Shown piece after piece: positions 38,359 to 50,249 of a stretch of 64,000 bases of DNA. The stretch comes from Ahaetulla prasina (taxonomy: Eukaryota > Chordata > Lepidosauria > Squamata > Colubridae): positions 18,642,283 through 18,706,282 of the forward strand of contig NC_080542.1 of the NCBI RefSeq assembly GCF_028640845.1, in the 5' to 3' direction. A program made the position numbers and the translations under genes. The notes under the pieces are model-generated. The model did not search any database, was not told the origin of the DNA, and saw nothing but the letters and a program-made list of their open reading frames with translations. Numbering within the stretch: position 1 is the stretch's first letter; each line of letters begins with the position of its first letter.

Positions 38359-41300
38359 TCAAGGCTTCTCCACCGTGTGGTTCTGGAGATGGTGCAGCAA
38401 AAGTGAACTGTTTCTGGAAATCTTTCTGGGCTCAGAACGCACAAAATATCTGCCTTTATCTGACCGTATGTGGTGCTGGGCCAACAGGCTACCAGAGCGG
38501 GGAGATTTACCCAAGTCAAGATTGAAATAGGATTCTGAGGTCTCCAAGGCATCAGCCAAGGTCTGCTTTCCATCAGCTCCATGGTCTTTGGGCTGCATCC
38601 TTTCAGAGATGTGGTTCCCTCTCTGCAAAAGGATGGCTGAGAACCCTGTGAAGTTCTCCCTAAGTTCTGGGTTCCCCTTGTCTTTGTTACAATTCTGTTT
38701 TGGGGATGATGGGTTATGGGCCCCTCTGTCTTTCTCCACCCTGTGGTCCATCTGGTGCTGGATCAGAGCCCACCTTTCTGGGAATCCCTGTCCACATTCA
38801 GGGCACTTCAGCAAAGGTTCTTTTGTGTGGCCAATCTGATGATGAGACAAGCCGGCCGCAGTGGTGAAACTCTGCTCGCACTCATGACACTTGTAGGGTT
38901 TGGTGCCTGACTGCTGGATGAGGGCGGTCATTACTGTGGATACCGGAGAAGACTTGTCTAAGATGCTAGTCCTTGGAGAGATCAGAGCACGGATAGAGGC
39001 TTCTTTGAAAGAAGAAATATCTAAGGGATTCTTGGCTCTATAGCCATCCTGTGGATGCAAGCAGGACTCACCTTCTTGTAAGGAAGGAGATGAATGGCTC
39101 TGTGGCAGCCCAACAGAGGGTCCCATGGGGATTCTCTGAGGTTTGTTGTTGAAAGTGTTGTCATCCGTGATGGTTCCTTGGTGGGCGGAAAGACCTGAGG
39201 AGCCCCAAAACAGCTGACCTTCCAGTGGTTTTCCCTGATTGAAGCTAGAGAGAACCCTTTCTTTGGAAGTCTCTTCTGCCAAGACTTCTTGAGGGTCAGT
39301 GAGAGCTGTATCAGAAGGTTCCTTGGTCCGATTCTTCTGATGTACAGGAATATCTAATTCAGAGCTGGAAGCTTCTTTGGGTTGAAGATGCTCGTGCGCT
39401 TTGTCCGCCAGCTGCCTTTCCTGGTGGAGCATAAGGGCTGAGGTGTCCACCACGGGCTGACCACGCTCCATACACTGATCCAGATTCCCACACTTCTGTT
39501 CCCTATGGTGGCAAGTCAGGGCCAACAGATCTCCAAAATCCTGTTCACATTCAGAACATTGGTACAATTTCTCCTGTCTGGAGTTGACCTCACCATGCCC
39601 ATGTTCAGAGCAGACAAGAGATCTTCTGTGACTCTGCCGATGACTCCCTAGGATTGAGATATCCTTGCAGCTTTTTCCACGCTCAAGACGGACCCAAGCG
39701 TCCTGTGCTTCCTCTGGCTCCATGAGGTCTCTTTCCGCAACCTTGGAATTGATGCACGGCAGGACCTTGGGGGGTTCTTGGACCAATGAACGCTTCATAT
39801 TTTCCTTGCCCTTCCTGCTTCTCTCATGCTGCCCATCTCTCTTGCGGTCGATCACTTTCACCCTACAGGCCCTACTGATTGGCAGCGAATGGGTTTCTTC
39901 GTGCTCAACCAGAGCCACACTATCCCTGCACACCTGTCCGCATGTGCCACATATCCAAGATTCATGGTCCTCCTGATGACAAGCCAAGGTTCCGGCATCA
40001 TCAAAGCTCCTCCCACACTCCGTGCAGATGTAAGAAGTATGGCTCTCTTCGTGCTGCACTAACGTTTCAGCATCTTGGAAGCTCTGCCCACAAATATTAC
40101 AAAGATGAACAGCACGGTGGCTCTGCTCCACTCCTCCAGCATCTGTTCCATCCAGACGGCATGTGGCACACGTTATACTGCTGTCCTCTGAAAGTTCTTC
40201 CATGTGGGCATCATCCTCAGGGCTGCTACCATACAGGTCCTCTACGGGGGAAACACTTCTCTCTGGTTCTTTGGCCTTTCTTTTCTCCTTGCACTTCCCA
40301 TTCTCTTCCTGCTGGTGGTGCTGCAGTTCCTCCTCCAGGGCAAAGCGCTGCCCACAACCGTGGCAGATGTGGGGCCGTTCCTCCATGTGGATGCGCTGGT
40401 GGGTGATGAGGTTGGAGCTTTGGGAGAAACGGCGGCCGCATTCCTCGCAATGGTACGGCCGTTCACCCGTGTGCGTTCGGCGGTGCTGGGTGAGGTGCGA
40501 GCTTCGGACAAAGGCTTTCCCACAGTCCAAACACGCATATGGCTTCTCACCTGTGTGGATGCGCTGGTGGCGAATGAGGGTGGAGCTCATGCCAAAGCAC
40601 TTACCACAATCAGCACATCGGTATGGTTTCTCGCCCCGGTGGATACGAGCGTGCAAAGTAAGATTGGAGGCTAAGGAGAAACTCTGACCACATTCCCCGC
40701 AAGCGTACGGGCGGCTTTCGCTGTGGCACCGCCGGTGGCGCTCCAGTGCAGAGCTGAGTCCAAAAGTCTTGCCACAATCTGTGCAGCGATAGGGCTCCAC
40801 CCCCATGTGAAGCCGTTGGTGCTTGACCAGGGTGGCACCGTGACCAAAGCGTTTGCCACATTCCTGGCACTGGTAGGGCTTCTCCCCAGAGTGGGTGCGC
40901 TGGTGCTGGATGAGCTCCGAGCTCTGGATGAAGGTCTTGCCACAGTCGTTGCAACGGAAGGGTTTCTCTCCAGCATGGATCTTACGATGTTTGACCAGGT
41001 TGGCGCTCTGTGTGAATCCTTTCCCGCACTCTTCACACTTGAAGGGGCGTTCGCCGGTGTGCGTGATCTGGTGCTGAATGAGATCGGAAGAGCGGTAGAA
41101 GCTTTTGGGGCACTCAGGGCAACGGTAGGGCTTCTCGCCGGTGTGGCTACGTTGGTGCTTGATGAGGTTGGTGCTCTGTGAGAAGGCCTTGCCGCACTCC
41201 CGGCAGACATACGGCTTCTCCCCGGTGTGGGTGCGCTGATGCTGGGCCAGGTTGGAGCTCCAGGAAAAGGCCTTGCCGCAATCCTGGCAGACGTAAGGCT

Positions 41301-41602
41301 TTTCGCCGGTGTGTGTCCGCCGGTGCTGAACGAGGTGGGAGCTCTGAGTAAAGGACTTTCCGCAGTCCGTGCAGGTGTTGGGACGCTCCCCTGTGTGGAT
41401 ACGCCGGTGGCGCACTAGCTTGGACCACTGGCTGAATGCCTTCCCACATTCGCTGCAGGGGTAGCTGCGCTCTCCCTTCCCTCGGGGCACAGGGGCTAGA
41501 TCGACTGCAGGCGCGTCGTCCTGTTCCATGTGGCTGCTGGGCTCAATGCTCAGGACAATCTCCCCTGCCTCTTCATTCAGGGGCAATGCTATAATCCACA
41601 GC
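38359..41602 (-). CDS. ZNF629: C2H2 zinc-finger protein, ZNF629-like, last exon
   Basis: One open exon of about 1080 codons. It follows a good acceptor (TTACATTTTCCCAG before GCTGTGG), so upstream exons exist. The first in-frame ATG in the exon is 41529-41527 (MEQDD). There are 13 consecutive canonical fingers with TGEKP-type linkers, a 14th with a lost histidine, an acidic/basic spacer, three spaced fingers (HLCNIC, YICTEC, WICGTC), a long linker with decayed fingers, and two more (YKCHEC, LKCPEC). It ends HTVEKP then TGA. The finger order QWSKL, QSSHL, WSSNL, QSTNL, RSSDL, then QSSEL matches ZNF629 as I remember it. No KRAB, SCAN or BTB domain is in this exon. Probably a nuclear sequence-specific DNA-binding protein. 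The gene class is certain; the orthology is from memory. Confidence 0.85.
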
Positions 41603-42069
41603 CTGGGAAAATGTAAAGACAAAACCAGATTAAGAATCAGAAAAAGAGCATTCTCAACAAATTTAAGTTTTCCACGTCCATCTGTGTGTCATCCAGAAGA
41701 CAAAACTGACCCTGTTCTCCCACTAAGGTGATATCAGGTGGGGACTTTCTAGAACAGAAGATTCTGCCTTCAGTGGTCAGTCTACTGGCTCAGCAGTATC
41801 TGTAAAAAGCCATAATGATAGCAGGATGACAACTGGTGCCATCATGTCATTTCACAAAGGACACAGATTTTCAATTGTGTCATGACAAAGCTAGTACATA
41901 AGGTTCACTTCTAGACCGTGGCTGGCTCAGGAATTCTGGGAGTTGAAGTCCCCATATCACAAAAGTCATAAAATCATAAAAATCCATAAATCATAAAAGG
42001 GTCATAATTCTAAGACCAATAGAATTATTCTTCTGAATCAGTGTTTTACAACACTGGGCAACTTGAAAG

Positions 42070-42105
<36 letters not shown>

Positions 42106-42985
42106 TTATCAATCATATATAAGATAACAGGTAAAATATAAACATAATTTGGATACATGAAAAGAGTAAGTAAAAAGGAATATTAGGACAGGGATGGTAG
42201 GCACGCAGGTGTGCTTATGCACATCCCTTACAGACCTCTTAGGAATGGGGTGAGGTCAACAGTAGACAAGTCTAAGGTTAAAATTTTGGGGGTTTGATGA
42301 TGTAGCAAGAGTCAGGTAGTGCATTCCAGGCATTGACCACTCTGTTATTGAAGTCGTATTTTCTGCAATCGAGTTTGGAGCCGTTTACCTTGAGTTTGTA
42401 TCTATTATTTGCTCGTGTATTGTTGTGGTTGAAGCTGAAGTAGTCATTGATAGGTAGGACATTGTGGTAGATAATTTTATCTATGCTTAGGTCAGACTGA
42501 AGTCGGCGTTGTTCTAAGTTGTCTAAGCCCAAAATTTGGAGTCTGGTGGCATAAAGTATTTTATTGCAGGTAGAGGAGTGGAGGACTCTTCTTGTAAAAT
42601 ATCTCTGGACTCTCTCAATTGTATTTATGTCTGATATGCAGTGCGGGTTCCAGACAAATGAGCTGTATTCAGGAATTGGTTTAGCAAATGTTTTGTATGC
42701 TCTACTTAGTAGTACAATATTACCAGAGAAGAAGTTACGCAAGATTAGGTTAACAACTCTTAGTGCCTTTTTGGCAATGTTGTTACGGTGGGTTCTGGCA
42801 CTTAAATCTTACTCCAAGGTCCTTGACAGAATGAGGGTCATCTATAAGATCATGTCCATCTACTTTGTATTTTATGTTTTTATTTTTATTTTTTTGCCAA
42901 TGTGCAAGACAGAGCATTTGTTGGTTGAGATTTGAAGCTGCCACTTGTTAGACCAATCTGACACATAGTCGAGGTCTTTTTGAAG
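42070..42985 (-). mobile_element. CR1/L2-superfamily LINE 3' end with GATT array
   Basis: The minus frame encodes VQRYFTRRVLHSSTCNKILY and NDYFSFNHNNTRANNRYKL, homologous to 22337-22783. It ends in (TGAT)n at 42071-42106. Located upstream of the ZNF629-like exon. Confidence 0.8.
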
Positions 42986-43480
42986 GGTAGATGTGGACTT
43001 CAACTCCCAGAATTCCCCAGGCAGTTGCGGGAGTTGAATCCCATATTATCTTCATGCCGCCCAATTTGAGAAACATTGGTCTGAATGCTTATAAGGCAGA
43101 AAACGACAAAGGCAAAGCCAGCTGGTATCCAAACCCTTCCTTCAGCACCCATAAGATTCCCTATCATCTCTCCTGCATTTTTTAAAAGACTATTTTAATT
43201 TTTAGAAAATAAAATATAAAACTGGCATGCTGCCAGATAACTCACCAGGCTTGACCATCAGATTCATTTACAGAAATGCTCCATTATAGGATAGAAAATA
43301 TTTAGGATTACTCCACCTTCTGGTAAATGGGAACCTTATGTCTTACAGCGATGACCAAGGTGGCCATTTCATGAACAAGCAAAACTTGCACAGCAATCGT
43401 TGTCTTTCAGTAGCCACCAGTTAAAATTCCAAATGTGCTCTGACTCCCCAAAGTTTCTTCTGTATTGTGTTATTGTGTTA

Positions 43481-43552
43481 GAGCAGGAGTGTCCAACTTT
43501 GACGATATTAAGACTTGTGGACTTCAACTCCCAGAATTCCTCAGCCAACATT

Positions 43553-43597
<45 letters not shown>

Positions 43598-43656
43598 GGA
43601 ATTCTGGGAGTTGAAATCCACAAGTTTTAAAGTTGCCAAGATTAGACAGCCCTGTG
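43481..43656. repeat. Palindromic MITE with GGCT expansion
   Basis: Family arms around a (GGCT)n array of about ten units at 43553-43596; the array replaces the usual short centre. Confidence 0.85.
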
Positions 43657-43659
43657 TCA

Positions 43660-44105
43660 GAATGACCTCTAACTAGACATTTGAAACCCAATTTTGTTTT
43701 GACCCACTGTTCTTGAAGAGCCAGGCATTCAAGGCCACATAAAACACTCAACTCAGTGCTTGTGTCTCATTCTGATTGGCTCTCTCATCTCAGATTTAGC
43801 TCTTACTCATCTTCCTGTGCAACCTCTTCCAATTTCATTCCAAGATCTCTCTCTCTCTCACACACACACACACACTCACAAATCCCACCCCACCAAGTCT
43901 CTTTCTTTCTCACCTGCATAGGGGATTCTCAGGGATTCCACTGCTTCCAAACTTCCAGGATCAGTCAAGTTTACTTTCTGGCAAGAAGCAATTTCTAAAT
44001 GAACTGGAAGCACAAAAGCAAAATGGTAAACTTGAAATTTAATCAGAAGACGACTGATATTCTTTAACAGTTGGTCAAGGCTGCAGTGTGCCCTGAAAGA
44101 AGATC
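43660..44105. other. No gene recognised; short CT/CA microsatellite
   Basis: Contains (TC)n(AC)n at 43848-43876; otherwise unremarkable. Confidence 0.45.
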
Positions 44106-44109
44106 AGCA

Positions 44110-44385
44110 AGAATATCCCAAAGGTGTTTTTTCAGAAGGCAACTGGACTTTCTGGTTTTTCTTTGAAGATGATTCGCTTCTCATCCAAGAAGCTTCTTCA
44201 GCTCTGACTGGATGGTGAGGAGTCAGAGCTGAAAAAGCTTCATGGATGAGAAGCGAAACATCTTCAAAGAAAAATCAGAAAGTCCAGTTGCTTCTTGAAA
44301 AAGCACCTTCTTGAAAAAGCACCTTCTTGCTTCTTGAACAACCATGACCTGGATGACTGAGAATCTCCATAAACATCGGCAAGAA
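44110..44385. mobile_element. Head-to-head palindromic repeat with hammerhead-like motif, locus 4
   Basis: Two mirrored arms. The left arm on the minus strand reads CTGAAGA, GCTTCT/AGAAGC hairpin, GAATC. The right arm on the plus strand has CTGAAAA, hairpin, GAAACATC. Each copy is damaged at a different core position. Confidence 0.6.
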
Positions 44386-44656
44386 TAGAAACTAAAAGTC
44401 CTGTTTAGGTTTCTTTTCTACTATACAGCTGCAAGGAAGACTGGGTCAGTGCAGGAAGGGGCCGGAGGGGGGGGGGCTTGGTTTTATTATTTATTTAATT
44501 CATTTCCATAATACTTCCCTTGAAAACTGTAATTTCAAAGCAGCTTCCAAAATAAAAAATAAAATATGCTGTGCAAAAACAATTCAAAAACCTCTCAATT
44601 AAAAAAGGTGCAAATGAGAGTCATTCATTTAACATTCATCAATGGGATAAGGTCTT

Positions 44657-44745
44657 CATAGAATGATAGAAATTCTTTATTGGTCAAGTGTGATTGGACA
44701 CACAAGGATTTTGTCTCCGGTGCTTAAGCTCTCAGTGTACATACA
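44657..44745 (-). mobile_element. L3/CR1 tail, minus strand
   Basis: ATTCTTTATTGGTCAAGTGT then GATTGGACACACAAGGATTT, the reverse of the tail at 30820-30890. Confidence 0.8.
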
Positions 44746-44767
44746 GGTACTCAGTGTACAACAGGTA

Positions 44768-45162
44768 CAGGTAATCTTTGACCTACGACCAGAGTTGTGC
44801 CCAAAATTTCTGTTTGTTAATTGAGACATTTGTTAAATGAGTTTTGCCCCACATTTTACGACTTTTCTTGCCATGGTTGTTAAGTGAATCACTGCAGTTG
44901 ATAAGTTACTAACCCAGTTGTTAAGTGAACCTGGCTATCCCATTGACTATGCTTGTTAGAAAGTCCCAAAAAATGATCACAAGATCCCGGGACACAAGTC
45001 ATAAATATGAACCAGTTGCCAAGCATCTGAATGTTGATCCCATGATCGTGGAAATGCTGCAAAGGTTGTAACTCTGAAAAATGGTCATAAGTCACTTTTT
45101 TTCGGTGTCGCTGTAACTTTGAATGGTCCCTAAATGAACTGTTGTAAATTGAGGACTGCCTG
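44768..45162 (-). mobile_element. Tc1/mariner-like element
   Basis: CAGGTAATCTTTGACCTACG to TTGAGGACTGCCTG; internal landmarks are in reverse order relative to 2759-3151. Confidence 0.75.
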
Positions 45163-45393
45163 TGTAAACAGTAAGTAATAGGTCATGGATCATAATAAAC
45201 AACAATAGATAAATAATAAGAAACCAATAGGAGGAGACAATAGGAAAGATGAGAGGATGAGAAATGAGACAGTGATGGGGGAATTAAGTGTTCAACAGAG
45301 TGATGGAACAACGTGTGGGGAACTATCTTGTATCTAGTGGTTTTGTCATGCAGGCATGAAGGGAGAAATTGAAATAGATTGTGTCCAGGATGT

Positions 45394-45719
45394 GAGGGGT
45401 GAAATCCAGCAGGTTCTGGAGAACCGGTACCAGAAATTTTGAGCAGTTCGGAGAACCAGTAGTGGAAATTTTGAGTAGTTTGGAGAACTGGCAAATGCCA
45501 CCTCTGGCTGGCCCCAGTGTGGGGTGGGGTGGAGTGGGGTGGGGTGGGCATGAAGATTTTGCAATATCCTACCCCCAGGAGTGGGGAGGGAATGGGGATT
45601 TTGCAGTATCCTTCCCCTGGAGTGGGGTGGAAATGGAGATTTTGCAGTATTCTTCCCCTGCCATGCCCACCAAGCCACGCCTACAGAACCAGTAGTAAAA
45701 AAAAAATGATTTCACCACT
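45394..45719. mobile_element. hAT-like MITE (GGGGTGAAAT ends)
   Basis: The ends GAGGGGTGAAATCC and ATGATTTCACCACT are inverted repeats. The interior includes GAGAACCGGTACC and GGGGT tandem stretches. Related to 48514-49249 and 60893-61345. Confidence 0.6.
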
Positions 45720-45834
45720 AGTCTGTAGATATTTCCTCATCCCTCTTTTTGGTTCGTGCAAATCCTCAATGGGGGTCATTTATCTTCAATTCCCCTGCAG
45801 AGGCTTCTTGGGGGAAGAATCCACACAGACAGAT

Positions 45835-46070
45835 GCTCATGGAGATTCTCAGTCATCCAGGTCATGGTTGTCCCAAAGGTGCTTTTTCAAGAGGTAGCTG
45901 GACTTTCTGGGTTTTTTTTTCTTTGAAGATGTTTTGCTTTTCATCCGAGAAGCTTCTTCAGCTCTGAAGAAGAGCTGAAGAAGCTTCTCAGATGAGAAGC
46001 AAAACGTCTTCAAAGAAAAGTAAAAAAATCCAGTTGCCTCTTGAAAAAGCCCCTTTGGGACACACAGACA
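45835..46070. mobile_element. Head-to-head palindromic repeat with hammerhead-like motif, locus 5
   Basis: Mirror arms meet at GCTCTGAAGAAGAGC (about 45960-45975). The plus arm reads CTGAAGA, GCTTCT/AGAAGC hairpin, then AAAACGTC, with the first core G after the hairpin changed to A. Confidence 0.62.
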
Positions 46071-46326
46071 GAGTTTACATGAAGTTTGAAAATGTTGTCA
46101 ATTATCTACCTCTGTATGGAGCATCTCTTGACATCACAAGAACAAAACCCTTCCAGACATAACTCACCAAAAGAAGAAAATTAGAAAGAGTGACATTTTA
46201 CAAAAAAACCTGACAGATTTGGGAAAGCAAAGTGAGATTAACAACACACCTTGCTCTTTGTGGAATTGCAAAACTCCTGCAACATGCAGATGAAAATGCA
46301 ATGGTTAGAAGTAAGCAGTACACTTA

Positions 46327-46455
46327 CAGGTAGTTCTTGACTTACAATCATTTGTTTAGTGACCATTTGAAGTTACAACGGCACTGAAAAGTGACGTACG
46401 ACCTTTTTTTCACACTAACAACCCTTACGGAATTCCTAAGGTCACGACACTTAGC
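46327..46455 (+). mobile_element. Tc1/mariner-like element, left half
   Basis: CAGGTAGTTCTTGACTTACA and the following 120 bases match the family; the right half is absent. Confidence 0.6.
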
Positions 46456-46499
46456 TACCTGCATTTTCTTAATCTGATTCTCTTCTCTTCTTTCCCTTT

Positions 46500-46780
46500 A
46501 TTGTGATCCACCAGCTGCCAGCTGAGCTGGCGGCAGATTCTGATGATGAGGTTGGGGAGGAACTTGGGCCAGTTCTGAAGTTTGCGGAAAGCTCTAATGG
46601 ATGCTCTGCGTCGGATGCAGAGATAGAGCCAGAGCCATCTGACATTTCCCAGCCACCGAAGAGGCAGCTGCCTTTGGAGGAAGAGTGAGGAGGAAGAACA
46701 GCTGGGGCCTGTTCCAGATGCACAAATGCGCAGAGCAGTTAGAAGAGGTGAGCAACAGAGGACAAGGAGTCGACTCGGGA
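46500..46780 (+). repeat. Acidic open-frame fragment, probably from a retroelement
   Basis: The frame reads LPAELAADSDDEVGEELGPV, then SDAEIEPEPSDISQPPKRQL and PLEEE with a stop; a shifted frame continues LGPVPDAQMRRAVRRGEQQR. A frameshift inside a run of acidic codons is likely. I believe it is repeat-derived but cannot name the element. Confidence 0.35.
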
Positions 46781-46887
46781 AGCAAACCACATGTGAATGC
46801 TGAATGGCCCCTCCCTGGCTGGGGAATAAAGACGGAAAGGGGAGTGGTTGTTGTATGAGATAACAGTTTGTATTTCTGAAGATTTAT

Positions 46888-47190
46888 AATAATAATAACA
46901 GAGTTGGAAGGGACCTTGGAAGTCTTCTAGTCCAACCCCCTGCCTAGGCAGGAAACTAAACACCATTTCAGACAAATGGTTATCCAACATTTTCTTGAAA
47001 ATTTCCAGTGTTGGAGCATTCACAACTTCTGGAGGCAAGTTGTTCCACTTATTAATTGTTCTAACTGTCAGGAAATTTCTCCTCAGTTCTAAGTTACTTC
47101 TCTCCTTGATTACTTTCTACCCACTGCTTCTTGTTCTACCCTCAGGGGCTTTGCCCTGAGGCAAAAACAATTTTTGCTCATTGTGTTTGA
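46888..47190 (-). mobile_element. CR1 LINE 3' end, minus strand
   Basis: GAGTTGGAAGGGACCTTGGA, AGTCTTCTAGTCCAACCCCC and AATTTCTCCTCAGTTCTAAG are the reverse of the CR1 3' end. Confidence 0.8.
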
Positions 47191-47642
47191 TGCCACAAAG
47201 AGTGCTTGCCAGAACATAATTTGCAGCCTTTAGGCTCGGAGCTCACAGACTTGCGCAAGGAACTGATAAGGTCTGTTACTGCCGTTAATTACTTGAAGGA
47301 TTATTGCCTGGAATTTTTGGTGGGTGAATGCAATTAATTCGCAAGAGGCAAGTAAAGAGGGTTTTTTCATGACAAGGATTCTGTTTCTTGCTTCTACTAA
47401 GGCTGGGTCAGAACACCCTTTACCCGAAATTTGCCCCTCCCTTCTACACGCTATCTTCCAAGTTAATTGCAAGATTTAGCACCCCAATACTCCTCCTCTA
47501 GCCTCATTTTCCCACTGCTGATTCAGAATTTGAAGAAAAAAAAATCTTCATAAGGCCAATGTATGAATAAACAGACAGTTAGAATGCAATTCTCTCCAGG
47601 ATGAATCTGGATATTTCTTTCATAAAAAGAACTTGCTAAGAA

Positions 47643-48030
47643 CAGGTAGTCCTTGATTTACAACCGTTCTTTTAGTGACCGTTCCAAGTTACAAAAGTAC
47701 TGAAAAAAGTGACTCAGGATCATTTTTCACACTTACGACCGCTGCAGCATCCCGAAGGTCACGTGGTCAAAATTCAGATATTTGGCTCATATTTATGAAG
47801 GTCACAGTGTCCCAGGGTGACGCAATCACCTTTTGCAACCTTATGACGAGCGAAATCAACGGGAAGCCAGGTTCACTTAAAAGCCACGTTATTAACTTAA
47901 CGACTGCAGTGATTCACTTAAGAACTGTGGCAAGAAAGGTCATAAAATGGGGCAAAACTCACTTAACAACTGTCTCACTTGGCCACAGAAATTTTGTGCT
48001 CAATTGTGACCGTAAGTTGAGGACTACCTT
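47643..48030 (+). mobile_element. Tc1/mariner-like element
   Basis: CAGGTAGTCCTTGATTTACA to GTAAGTTGAGGACTACCTT, full family length. Confidence 0.78.
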
Positions 48031-48513
48031 TATCTTGTAGCCTGAATACTAAGAACAATTGTGGTGTACATCTAAGTGTTGGACTAATGAGACCAATTTC
48101 GTTGTATATATGATGTATAATGACAATAAATGCTATAGTATGAGACTCCTCCCTTACCAGGGGTAGTATTCACTTACTTTCCCTACTGGCTTGCAAATTT
48201 GAACGCATCCCTACTGGCCTTCAGTGCATGTGCTTTGCTGGCCTGTGCGCCTTTTGCCCGGCCTCAAAAACGTGCCTAAATATGATGGCATAGAGCCGGG
48301 GCAGGCCCACCTACAATTTCCGCTACCAGTTCAGACGAACCAGTCTGAACTGGCAGAATACCACCTCGGTCCCTTACCCATAGAAGCCTCTGGGTGACTT
48401 TGGACCAGTTATTCTCTAACAACTCAGCCTTCCCTACAGAACTGTTTTGCATAAAAGACAAGAGGAAGTAGCTGTATGCACGTTACCTTGATTTCCTTTA
48501 CAAAGGGTGGGAT
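48031..48513. other. No gene; partial GAACCAGTCTGAACTGG palindrome
   Basis: A short inverted repeat (CCAGTTCAGACGAACC/ AGTCTGAACTGG) at about 48325-48353; otherwise nothing recognised. Confidence 0.45.
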
Positions 48514-49249
48514 CAGGGGTGAAATGGTCCCGGTTCGGACCGGATTGCCTGATCTGGTAGTGATGGTGGCGGGTGGTTCAGAGAACTGGTAGAAAAAAAT
48601 CCCTGCCCCCCCCCCCCAATGCCCAGCTGAACCACTTGATTTTCAAAGGCTTTTTTTTTTACTTTTAAAAGCATTTTTTCTTTGGCTAAAAAAATGCTTT
48701 TAAAAGTAAAAAAAGCCTCTGATGATCGTGCGGCTCAGCTGGGATCGTCAGAGCCTTTTAAAAGCATATTTTTCTACAACCTCTTCAGCCGAAGAGGCTG
48801 TAAAAGAAATGCTTTTAAAAGGCTCCTCTGGTGATCCCAGCTGAGTTGCCTGATGGGTTTTAAAGGCATTTTTTTACAACCTCTTTGGCCGAAGAGGTTG
48901 TAGAAAAATATGCTTTTAAAAGTAAAAAAAAAAGCCTCTGATGATCGCACGGCTCAGCTGGGATCGTCAGAGCCTTTTAAAAGCATATTTTTCTACAACC
49001 TCTTCAGCCGAAGAGGCTATAAAAAAATGCTTTTAGAAGGCTCCTCTGGTGATCCCAGCTAAGTTGCCTGATCATCAGAGGGTTTTAAAAGCATTTTTTA
49101 ACAACCTCTTTGGCCGAAGAGGTTGTAGAAAAAAAATGCTTTTAAAAGTTAAAAAAAAATGTTGGCCACAACCACCCAGTCACATTACCCACCACCATCA
49201 AGCCACGGCCACAGAACCAGTAGTAACCAATTTTACATTTCACCACTGG
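48514..49249. mobile_element. hAT-like MITE with internal tandem palindromes
   Basis: The ends CAGGGGTGAAATGG and CATTTCACCACTG are flanked by GGTGGGAT and GGCGGGAT, an almost perfect 8-bp target duplication. The interior has two tandem units of about 219 bp (from 48721 and 48940), each with hairpins such as ACAACCTCTTCAGCCGAAGA/GGCTGT. Confidence 0.72.
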
Positions 49250-49369
49250 GCGGGATATAAATCGTACCAATAAATAGAGAACCTTTTGAAAGACAAATAG
49301 AAATCATCCCATTGGTTAATTTTTTTTTATTTTTATTTTGTAGATTGGATGATCATTAGGTCTTCATAT

Positions 49370-49562
49370 CTATGGAGATTCTCAGTCATCCGAGTCACAA
49401 ATATCCCAATGGTGTTTTTTCAAAAGGCAATTGGACTTTCTTTGTTTATCCTTCAGTTCAGTTCAGTTCATAACTGAAGAACCTTTTTGGATGAGAAGCA
49501 AAATGTCTTCGAGGAAGAACAAAGGAAGTTCAGTTACTTTTTGAAAAAGCACCTTTGGGACA
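49370..49562. mobile_element. Head-to-head palindromic repeat with hammerhead-like motif, locus 6
   Basis: GGAGATTCTCAGTCATCC and CAAAAGGCAATTGGACTTTC on the left, TTTTTGAAAAAGCACCTTTG on the right. The core has decayed (CTGAAGA ... AAAATGTC). Confidence 0.55.
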
Positions 49563-49699
49563 GTAGGTCTTAAATTTCCTACATCACAATCCTGGAACTA
49601 CCAGATTTGGCTTGCAAAAAAAAAAAAAAATCCAGACTATCACCAACTGAGATATTTTACTAGAATACACAAAACTTCTGCTCAAAATAAAATTCCCTA

Positions 49700-50163
49700 T
49701 ACCACCAGGCTTGAAATTTTAGGTCTGGGTAGGCTCGTCCTACCTGTAAATGAGTGCTTCAGTTTCAACTGTAAAGGGCTATCAATAGATTCAAACTCAA
49801 TGTAATTTTGCTCTAAACTTAATTGTAGGAAATATGACTTCTGCAATAGAGTAATAAATTTCTGGAACACTCTACCTGATCCTGTTGTTAGTTTCACTAA
49901 TCCCCATACCTTTTACTGTAAACTGTCTACCGTGGACCTTTCATGTTTCTTAAGAGGTCCCTAAGGGGGCATGCATAAGCACACCAGCATGCCTACCATC
50001 CCTGTCCTACTGTCCCCATTTATATGTAATCATTCTATGTGTTTATGGCTATGTTTTGCCTATTTATATCCTTTTATTTGTGCCAATTTTTTTTCATGTG
50101 TTCATGTCTATATCTATACTGTCACTTGTTTCCTTGTACTTGTTGACAAATAAATAAATAAAA
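49700..50163 (+). mobile_element. LINE 3' end, same family as 42070-42985
   Basis: In plus orientation it ends with GCATGCCTACCATCCCTGTC, matching the reverse of 42190-42225, then an (AAATA)n tail. Confidence 0.65.
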
Positions 50164-50249
50164 ATAACTTGCATCCCTGAGATATATATGGCTTTGCTGC
50201 CCCAGTAGTCAGCTGGATTTTTGCAGGAGAGATACCGCCATTCTTAACC

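Noticed and set aside
39665..41418. Several long plus-strand open frames
   Set aside because: They are antisense shadows of the zinc-finger array; the repeated finger codons keep other frames open.
43369..43751. Open frames with PASQPASQ and WLAGWLAG repeats
   Set aside because: Translation of the GGCT array in a MITE.
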